From Ligula intestinalis (lineage: Eukaryota; Platyhelminthes; Cestoda; Diphyllobothriidea; Diphyllobothriidae), in contig JAYGXS010000005.1 in NCBI GenBank assembly GCA_036362985.1, positions 1,057,741 through 1,121,740 of the forward strand: a DNA stretch of 64,000 bases, in the 5' to 3' direction. Below are positions 56,961 through 64,000 of the stretch, in pieces (position 1 is the first letter of the stretch; each line of letters starts with the position of its first letter). The position numbers and the translations under genes are program-made. The notes below the pieces were generated by a model. The model saw only the letters and a list, made by a program, of their open reading frames with translations, did not search any database and had not been told where the DNA came from.

Positions 56961-57965
56961 CCTATTGATACATGATTCGTTAGAGTAAATGACTTCTACA
57001 AATTCGCGGCCTTTTTATATGGGCAGGAACCTACTTTGTGGGTTTGGTCTCATGCAAACTTGTGCTCAGTTTCGAGCGAATGCACTGTGACCTCGGACAG
57101 ACGGCCATGCCTCTTTACCGCTAATTGATGTTCATGAATGCGTGTAGAGGCGGACCTTCTTGTTTTTCCACAATAAACTGCATCGCGGTCACCGCAAGGA
57201 ATTTGGTGAACGACCTATTTTCTGTCCAAATAGCCAACTCTATCCTTAGGGTTTACAAGCTGATTTCGAAGCGTGGTCGGTGGCTTGTGTGCCACTTGGA
57301 TCTGGTATTTCCTCAGGTGTCTTTCAACGAGTTCAGTCACGTTTCTAATATATGGAAGTGCTCGCCAACTTCTTGGATTGGGCGATTGATCGGAAAAATC
57401 AGGTTCCTTTTCTTTTTGTTTTAACTCTTGTCGTCTCATGCATCGACGCAACAACTGGAATAGGTAATTGAGTTCAGCTTGGTAGGGTTCGCGGCAATAA
57501 CAGTGCGTTTTGGCTCGATTCATTAGGGTGGTAACAGCATTCCGGTTGTGAGCAATAGGGTGATTGATCTCGTAATGAAAGATGATATCAGCATAAACCT
57601 TTCTGCGGTTAACCGATATTTGAAACGTTCCGTCAGCATTACGCCGTACGACCGTCAAGAAATTGGAGTTTACTGTTTACTTATTTTCGAGCGTAAATGT
57701 GATTTCTGGCATCGTTGAATTGAGCATTTTACGTAGTGTTTGCAGTTGGTCCTTTTTAACGAAGACAAACGTGTCATCGACATTGCGTACCCACAACTTC
57801 GGGTTAACTAGTGGTAGGGACATAGTTTCTAATTTTTGCATCGTTATTTCAGCCAAGAAGCCTTAAATGACTGACCCCATTGGGGCACCTTTTTATCTGT
57901 TTATAGTATTGCTAAGCAGCCTGATGTGACGGAAATATCTTGCGATTAGACTGTGAAGTAATCAG
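56960..57965 (-). mobile_element. Penelope-like element, reverse transcriptase C-terminal part and endonuclease remnant
   Basis: On the minus strand, about 57900 down: GAPMGS, GFLAEITMQKLE, PKLWVRNVDDTFVFVKK (catalytic VDD motif), then DGTFQISVNRRKVYADIIFH, YEINHPIAHNRNAVTTLMNR and TTLRNQLVNPKDR, the classic order of a Penelope-like reverse transcriptase and its linker. Further on (57150-56960) shifted frames keep traces of the GIY-YIG domain (RLSEVTVHSLETEHKF). The copy is 5' truncated and carries stops. It is a different, more intact PLE family from the fragments at 1-19 kb. Confidence 0.85.
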
Positions 57966-58394
57966 AATTAAAACTCTACAAATATTATGGCTGGGAATTC
58001 ATGTAATGTCATGATCGATTTTTTTTACTTGGTAGTGTACCACAGATTTGATTGCATGGTATCGATCTAATTAAAGAATTTAATTTTGAGGTAGCCTTGT
58101 ATTATGAAATACTGCCTTTTTAGTTCCGAATCCTGAGGATAATGGGCACTTATTTTGGCGAAATCGGAAGTAGCCAGATATCAAAGAAATGTCCTAAGAG
58201 AGGAGTAAAGATTTCATTCATATGCCTTAAGTTATGGGTTAGCCCCAATATAAGGTAAAAAAGTTTAAAGGATATTTTTTCCATGGCTGAAAAATCTAGT
58301 CTTCAGTAAATGAAAATGTAAAAAGCTAAATTTTAGAAATCGAATTGTTTTTCAGAAACAAAGAACAAATACAGTACCGTGGAAAACGGTAACA

Positions 58395-58915
58395 TGCGCA
58401 GATATTCGTCAATTGAACATCCATGTAAATCGCTTTTTTGAAGAGGTAACCCATTATATCACGTTCATTTATTAATCTCAAGCATAACGATATCCGGCTT
58501 CAATTTCGGACGTTCTATTTGCCCGACAATTTGTTTTGATAATTTGGATAGTTTATAAATGTGGTCCACTTTGCCATCTTGAAAAAGAATAATATCCAAC
58601 AAGTCATTTTTCGGTACCTTATTTTGAAGGCTTTGATATGAATGTTGAATAGAAATTGCATTAATGGAAGAAAGCTTGAAAACACTGAACATTATCTAGA
58701 ATAGGCCAGAATTTATAAGGGGTGATCTCAAACTATTTGCAATCCATAAATAGCAATATGAATAATAGATATTGACTGAATAAAAGTTATTTCAGTTAAT
58801 AAGTTAGCTTTTACGGCTATTTTGATGTATAATTACGATTATCCTTTCAACAGACGATTACATTTAAATTTATTTGCCAAATTTATAGCTATCTTATGTC
58901 TGCGGAACTTGAGAA
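58395..58915. repeat. AT-rich dispersed repeat F, copy 2
   Basis: Collinear match to 21660-22165, with landmarks CAGATATTCGTCA, CGTTCTATTTGCCCGACA, ATATCCAACAAGTCATTTTT, TTTGATATGAATGTTGAA and GTCTGCGGAACTTG. Confidence 0.6.
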
Positions 58916-59329
58916 TAGATAGGCAATATTTAGTCGCGCTCAACACGTAGTAAACTGTTAAAGCTGAACTGTTACTTTTGTAGTTAGACCTTATTAAGCT
59001 ACATATCTCTCCACAGCTTTTTCAGGGTAATTTGCGAATGCTTAACCCTGATTTATAGGATCTGCCTGCACGTTTCAGTTGACAACATGCACACCTTTAA
59101 GATTTGATTTTATATTTCATCTGTTGAAATGCTTTTGTCCCTCAGATAAGTCATAAAAGGCCGACCAGAAATAAGCAGGTAGCCATGCTGAGCTAAATAA
59201 CCCCTGACCAATAAGAATGAATGTAGTTTCCCGTTTGTAGTTCCTCAAGGGCCACTTAGGTTAGCCACGGCAGGTGACCCTATTACAACGCGCCTAATTA
59301 TACCACAAGCGAACGGGCTGAGCAATCAC

Positions 59330-59690
59330 TAATAAGCCACTGTCACGTCTCAGACACTGATATGCAGAATGGATTGACAAGGACACCGCCAGTCCGCCCC
59401 ATTGCCGGACTTCGTCCCGAGGCAGGGAAATTCAACCCTGCACAACGCCAGCGGCAACTGACACCAGAGAAAGCAACTCCAGGTATTGTATGCGATAAAA
59501 CTCTCCTACGGGTGGCTTCCAGAATTAAGCTCTTCTTTTTGTGTAACTCCTTGAGGAACGCAAAAGGGCGTAATCAGACGGTAACGCAGCTTGAAGTCAC
59601 CGTTACAACAGAACTGACGGCCATCAATGCGGCAATTGTCTCTGCTGTTTCCCGTTTTGCCAAGATGCCTCTCTAAAACGACGCCTTCAT
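59330..59690 (+). repeat. LTR-like dispersed repeat G, copy 2
   Basis: Matches copy 1 at 37.30-37.69 kb in the same order; here the poly(A)-like signal is GCGATAAAACTC (about 59490) and the leader-like end reads GTTACAACAGAACTGACGGC. Confidence 0.4.
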
Positions 59691-59694
59691 GGGT

Positions 59695-60860
59695 TTTACT
59701 GGCCTTTAATTGGCAGACGTATAGGCTTCTCTAAACGAGTTTCTATCGATCTTGAGACTGTTAGTGTTGACAAAATGCAGGTGCAAACATGGCACTGGAA
59801 TTGTTTTCTCTTATGAATTCAAGGTTAATTTGCTGACTGCAAGACTTAATGGGTCACTCATTATGCATTTTAAGTAGGTTGGACACAGAAAGGAAACATA
59901 AAACCCAAAAGGTAGCTGTAGTGTGCAGGAAGATGCCTCAGTTGCTGCGTGCACTCAGGCAGGACTGAACTGCACACCCCGAACGACTTAAGGTAGTATA
60001 TTACTGAACAATTATAGTAAACTACTTGACAAGTATCCAACGTACATACACGGTATTAGGCGGAATCCGCAGCTAAGATATCAGCCAAACGCCATCATGC
60101 AGGTCAATCACATATAAGACGCACGCTCCGCTATGGTTGTTGGCGACGATCACCAACTTCAACTAAGCATAGACGGTCACCGCTTAAATGTGCCCAGAGT
60201 TAGTAAGGATCTGGTTATATCATATTCTGTATTCTGATTGTCTCGAAACCGTGCCGAACTACCGGGTTTATTCTCAGAAATTTTAAAATCATCAATATTA
60301 GAACAAACCCTTATAAAATATACGTTAGACTTAGTCTGTTCGTTTCGGTTTAGTTTTCTGTGCGCTAGTGAACGGACGAAAACAGAATCAGTCCAGCATT
60401 TCGTAACTAAAAGAGTTTTCGCGTTAAAGCACCGCAACTTATCTTGTCAACAACGTTGTGAGCTTACTAATCTTGATCCGTGATGGCTTAACAGATTACA
60501 GAAAAGATTATTTTTACTGTTTAACCTTTCAAACAGTCGTACTCTGACGCAGCTCAACCACTATCGACACACCAGTCATCTAGATGTTTTTATTTATTTA
60601 TTCCTCCGGCACGTACAGCCAGCTATCGCTGGTTTATTTTTTCAGAAAATGTCATAGCAGTCTGAAACAAGCAGTCCAGAAGTATCCAATTTCAGCATAG
60701 TTAGCCTTTGTTAAAGAGAGTTATCTCTAGTTTTCTACATTCAGGATAGCTTTCAAGAATTTCGGATACTGACTCGGTGATATTTGTTTCCCGCCCTGAT
60801 GGTATTCGGGGACTCTGAATCTTGTGCCAGCCTCCAGGCTGAATCTACAGTCTGAAATCG
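59695..60860. other. No recognisable gene
   Basis: Open frames at 60177-60483 on both strands mirror each other and have no known domain. Confidence 0.35.
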
Positions 60861-60867
60861 GCTAATT

Positions 60868-60910
60868 GAGAAGAAGAAGAAGAAGAAGAAGAAGAAGAAG
60901 AAGAAGAAGA
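60868..60910. repeat. GAA microsatellite
   Basis: About fourteen GAA units adjoining the subfamily B element, the same neighbourhood as at 42.7-42.9 kb. Confidence 0.9.
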
Positions 60911-60911
60911 C

Positions 60912-61135
60912 TCGATCGCTAGGACAACACGTTTATTCACCTGACGTTTCGACATCCGTCGCGGATTCATCAACAGAGACGTGAGTAGGAAACAGTAGCA
61001 AAAACGGGTATCATATACACAGTAGTACTGTTTCCTACTTATGTCTCTGATGATGAATCCGTGACGGATGTCGAAATGAATAGCGAACAAACGTATTTTC
61101 CCAGCGATCGAGTCTTGTTTTTCTTCTTCGCAATT
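60912..61135. mobile_element. Head-to-head pair of subfamily B hammerhead-like units
   Basis: The left unit lies on the minus strand (60985-60936) and the right on the plus strand (61041-61095). Both carry CTGATGA or CTGTTGA, a T, a stem II of seven pairs with one bulged G (GA-ATCCG, three-base loop, CGGAT-G-TC), and GAAA. The left unit keeps GAAACGTC and AGGTGAATAAA; the right has decayed to GAAATGAATAGC. Inverted flanks extend to CGATCGAGTC at both ends. Confidence 0.6.
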
Positions 61136-61437
61136 GCTTCCTGGGACTCGCATGTTCGCTTATATTGGCAATCGGTTAATTCTTCCGCCGACAGCAAGCA
61201 AACCTTCTCTGGTGCATAATACTGGACCCTGTGACATTCAGGGGTAACTGAATATACTCTGTTCATATTTCTTCCCCCTCTCTCGTCCCGAACTTCGATC
61301 ATGCAACGAGCTGCATTCTTTTTTCACCTAAAAAAAACAGATTGAGTTTTTTTTACTCTTAGCTCCACCCCCCTACTGTATATATGCTTTCACCTTGCCT
61401 GTAAACTGGCAGTAAATAAATTCCAGCGTTAGATTAC

Positions 61438-61817
61438 CTGGAAGTGGAGGGCTGGGTGACCGTCAGCATGCCTTGCGCCGCCATGGCTGCTGCCTCGACT
61501 GCTTCTGCTGCCGCCGCGGTAGCCTGACGCTGATTGGCTAATGTGGCCTGTTGAACCTGACATTGATTGCTGTTGCTGTTGCTGGCGAGAGCGTTCGATC
61601 GTGTGCTCGGTCTCGCGCCGCTGCCGGCGTAGACAGAAGCGCTGCGTTGTTGACGCCACCGACCGGCGGTGCTGACGCAATTCAGGGGCTGTAGGTTGCT
61701 ACTGTTGTTGTTGCTGTTGTCTGTGGTCATTCGAAGAGCCTGGGCAGCATCGCCACCGCATTCTGAATGGAATGACGAGTTCTGATCGTCTTGCTGGACA
61801 CGCTGCACATGGTTGCT
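61438..61817 (-). CDS. Q/N/S/A-rich exon, possibly upstream part of the NFAT5-type gene
   Basis: A 380-nt minus-strand exon with acceptor GTGCACCTTCAG and donor GTAATC. Only one of three frames is open over its whole length. It starts SNHVQRVQQDDQNSSF, includes TTDNSNNNSSNLQPLN, SNALASNSNSNQCQVQQ, and an Ala-rich run AAAAEAVEAAAMAAQG, then MLTVTQPSTS. Such composition is common in activation regions of transcription factors. It ends two bases into a codon, whereas the first Rel exon (41386) needs one preceding base, so at least one further exon would have to lie between them if both belong to one gene. No conserved domain is visible. Confidence 0.6.
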
Positions 61818-62169
61818 CTGAAGGTGCACACAAACACAGTGAGGAACAATTGGGCAGTGTATGAAAGGCTTTTTTCCTTATTGTTTACGCACTAGCGTAT
61901 CCCTTGTCAGTGCGGGCCTCTTATAAGCAACGCCTTAGTTTAGTATAACATAACTACCCACTTATTTCCTTGTAGCTTATTATTTAGCTTAGTTTAATTT
62001 ATTAATTTTAGTTTAGTGTAATTTGCAAAAGTATTACTTAAGTTTACTTTTTGGTTTATGAACTAGTTTTATCAGTTTTATTTTAGTCTAGTTTTAGTTT
62101 TTTATTTTATGGTAAACTACGGTACTGCTTATAAGGATCCCTTTAACTCATAGATTACTTCACAGAATA

Positions 62170-62340
62170 GATTAACTACAAGCCTAACGTCAACCGGTAG
62201 GCAGCCTGCATCCTATAAGTACTGCGACTCCCCGACTACGAACAAGTCGGGTCTGATGATGGGTCCGAGAACGAATACGAAACGTCAGGCGAATAAAGTT
62301 CTTGTCCCAGCAGTCGCGTCTACTTTTTCTCAGTCGTGGC
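62170..62340 (+). mobile_element. Subfamily B element with hammerhead-like motif
   Basis: Core CTGATGA (62253-62259), T, stem II GGGTCC...GAATAC (partly paired), GAAACGTC (62279-62286), AGGCGAATAAAG. A seven-base hairpin CCCGACT/AGTCGGG stands immediately upstream. The lead GCATCCTATAAGT recurs before the copy at 63.23 kb. Confidence 0.55.
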
Positions 62341-62871
62341 TATTACTGTAATTGGTGACCCATCTGTATGCCTTTGAGGAAAATGCAAACGCAGGCGTAC
62401 CTTTAAATATGAGCCAAACCCTAAAACTTCAAACCTAAACAAAAGGCCCCAATCTCAATCTCGAACCCAAATCATGGGCTGGCAAGCCACGATCTAAGAC
62501 TAAGGCAAATCGTAGCGCTAAGCGTAGGACTAACCGCACCCTTAGCCTCCACATTGAGTCCGCTAAGAGATTGCAATGACATCAAAAGCACTCATCGAGT
62601 TTTAAAGCTGCATAGTACAGCACTTCTTTCATGACCTTTTTCCAGGCAATCCATAATGAACCACAGCTATCTAAATAGAACAAAAAATACTTTCGCGAAT
62701 AACCCCAGAGTAGCATTACATACTACCATACCCGCACTGTATCCACGAAGTACCTCACCAAACCAAATCCATAGGTTAAGCAGCCTTCGGTGTTTCTACT
62801 CTACAACCTCAAACTGCCCTGTTGTGTTCAGGTATGTTTTCATTTAGGTGGTTTAACTGTTGTGTAACCGA

Positions 62872-63156
62872 AGGTCTCTTTTTTGGTGTAAATTCGAGGA
62901 TCTAGAGAGCAGTAGTCGAATTTGCGCGTCTCTTGAAAGTTTGAGAAGAAGGGGACGCAAGCCCTGGGGGCCAGAATTTTATCTGCCTGACGTTTTAGAT
63001 TCTCACCCGAACCTACCATCAGCGGTAACAAGAAAAGATACAGCATTCATAGAATCTATTTGCGATATCATTGCCATCCAAGTGCGGAAATTAAGGATTC
63101 GAATGCGGCAAGCAAGCAATCATTGCACCAACTCATGGACTACTAACGATAAATGA
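62872..63156 (+). other. Open segment faintly like the start of a RhoGAP domain
   Basis: The plus strand is open and reads ASLESLRRRGRKPWGPEF, then HPNLPSAVTRKDTAFIESIC and DIIAIQVRKLRI. In p190 the region before and at the start of the GAP domain has SLRRNTKKPKPKP, then VTPEKPIPIFIERCIEYIE at similar spacing. The characteristic arginine-finger motif is not clear, and splice sites are weak. This could be a diverged exon of the p190-type gene or chance. Confidence 0.2.
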
Positions 63157-63169
63157 GGAGACTGCCAAC

Positions 63170-63310
63170 TATGAAAGGTATGTGGTGGCATGATAAGTGC
63201 ATCCTATAACTATCATACCCCTTGCGCGTATCGCTGATGATGGGTTGGGGGTGAGGGTCCGAAACGTCAGGCGAATAAAATGTTCCTGCCGGTGGACGAA
63301 TCTCCTTCTT
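63170..63310 (+). mobile_element. Subfamily B element with hammerhead-like motif
   Basis: Core CTGATGA (63234-63240), T, GGGTTG...GGGTCC, GAAACGTC (63261-63268), AGGCGAATAAAA. Preceded by GTGCATCCTATAAC like the copy at 62.2 kb. Confidence 0.55.
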
Positions 63311-63861
63311 TTAATTTATGTTCTGCAATTCTTTGCTTGAATGGTTTGGGCCTTTCTAACGGTTTATCAATTGCGATCTCAACTGCAACGATAAGTCAGG
63401 TCGGTACGTTTGTTTTGGAAGTGCCGTGTTGTCTTCCTCTTGAAATATCTTAAATAGAGCTGAAGTGTCTGCAATACACTGCTCAAGTTTTTCCTTCGAT
63501 ATTGCTGGACCTCATTGGATTGTGTGGGCCAAGAAGTGTGGAGTTTGAGTAATAACTAATAGGACAGAAATGGCTATTGCAGTCTCTCATGCCTTTGCCG
63601 GTAACGTCCATCTTTATACTCATCTTGGTGGAACCTGGATTTTATGTACTCCATTGAAACTCTACGGCATCGTCGTTCTTTATGACGGTGCTATGACGAG
63701 GTAGACACATTGTAACGGACCAGTGCCCTCGGACTCCTTTCAACACCATCAGTCTATATGTACAGACCAAAACATAAGCGCCTCAAGAAGTGAGGCGAAT
63801 ATCCGCATTCCATGTGTGTACGTGTGCATAAACGAAACAAAAAAGGCGCTTCGCTTGCTCG

Positions 63862-63905
63862 CTCGACTCCAGTAAGAGTTCGAAAGCTCAGGCGAATAAA
63901 AGCAT
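63862..63905 (+). ncRNA. Hammerhead-like motif, mixed A/B type
   Basis: Stem II arms GACTC and GAGTT(C) (63864-63881) as in subfamily A, palindrome AGCT in GAAAGCTC (63882-63889), but the tail AGGCGAATAAAAG of subfamily B. The core upstream is degenerate. Confidence 0.4.
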
Positions 63906-64000
63906 AATTTCGGCGCGTGTAGGGCGTTCTTTTTTAGTTGACTACGTGCCTTGCCTTTCCAGTAACGAGGCAAAAGTGTTGTTTATGTAACCATCTGTAG

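Noticed and set aside
1..64000. Bacterial features such as operons, CRISPR arrays or ribosome binding sites
   Set aside because: None is present; spliced exons, LINEs, PLEs and SINEs show animal nuclear DNA.

Overview
The window looks like animal nuclear DNA: a few spliced exons scattered through a large mass of decayed transposable elements, with no operons, ribosome binding sites or CRISPR arrays. The repeat content fits a repeat-rich flatworm: CR1-, RTE- and Jockey/R1-type LINEs, Penelope-like elements (PLEs), a Helitron piece, tRNA-derived SINEs and foldback DNA elements. A diphyllobothriidean tapeworm is a plausible host, but that is inference and not proven here. Two runs of exactly ten N inside microsatellites (28958-28967, 42757-42766) are assembly gaps.

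Main gene. The minus strand carries an NFAT5-type transcription factor. Three consecutive exons (41386-41115, 40915-40719, 40447-40131) encode the N-terminal half of the Rel homology region, with matching splice phases and good splice sites. The next part, the start of the IPT/Rel C-terminal domain, is present twice: at 25369-25161 and at 17977-17763. Both copies accept the phase left by the third exon and both end in phase 0. They therefore cannot be spliced to each other in frame but can replace one another, as expected of mutually exclusive exons. A further minus-strand exon rich in Q, N, S and A (61817-61438) may be an upstream exon of this gene or belong to another gene.

Second gene. On the plus strand, 51742-54484 encodes the N-terminal GTPase domain, FF domains and part of the pseudoGTPase region of a p190-type RhoGAP. 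A GC-rich low-complexity stretch follows to about 56.5 kb. The frame changes several times and no clear catalytic GAP domain follows, so this is either a damaged copy lying antisense to the NFAT gene or a gene whose short introns I cannot resolve. A weak candidate for the start of a GAP domain sits at 62.87-63.15 kb.

Repeats, left to right: PLE remnant with inverted ends (1.1-2.04 kb); CR1 LINE (2.06-4.4 kb, minus); TA-flanked MITE (5.37-5.86 kb); Jockey/R1 3' fragment (6.3-7.06 kb); PLE with inverted end (7.19-7.85 kb); PLE fragment (9.48-9.95 kb); nearly full Jockey/R1 LINE (10.93-14.5 kb); three PLE 3' ends, one split by a foldback element (15.0-19.2 kb); a large foldback (20.47-20.99 kb); an inverted SINE pair (24.70-25.02 kb); Helitron piece and near-complete RTE LINE (30.85-35.1 kb, minus); a second foldback (38.3-38.9 kb); CR1 LINE (44.38-48.2 kb, minus); a third foldback (50.3-50.8 kb); PLE reverse transcriptase remnant (56.95-57.96 kb, minus).

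Recurring at least fifteen times on both strands is a roughly 45-nt motif that fits a minimal type I hammerhead ribozyme: a CTGANGA core, a foldable stem II, then GAAA, a four-base palindrome (ACGT or AGCT) in place of stem III, and an AATAAA close by. It marks the ends of the PLE copies and comes in two subfamilies. All homology calls come from reading the sequence; no database search was possible.
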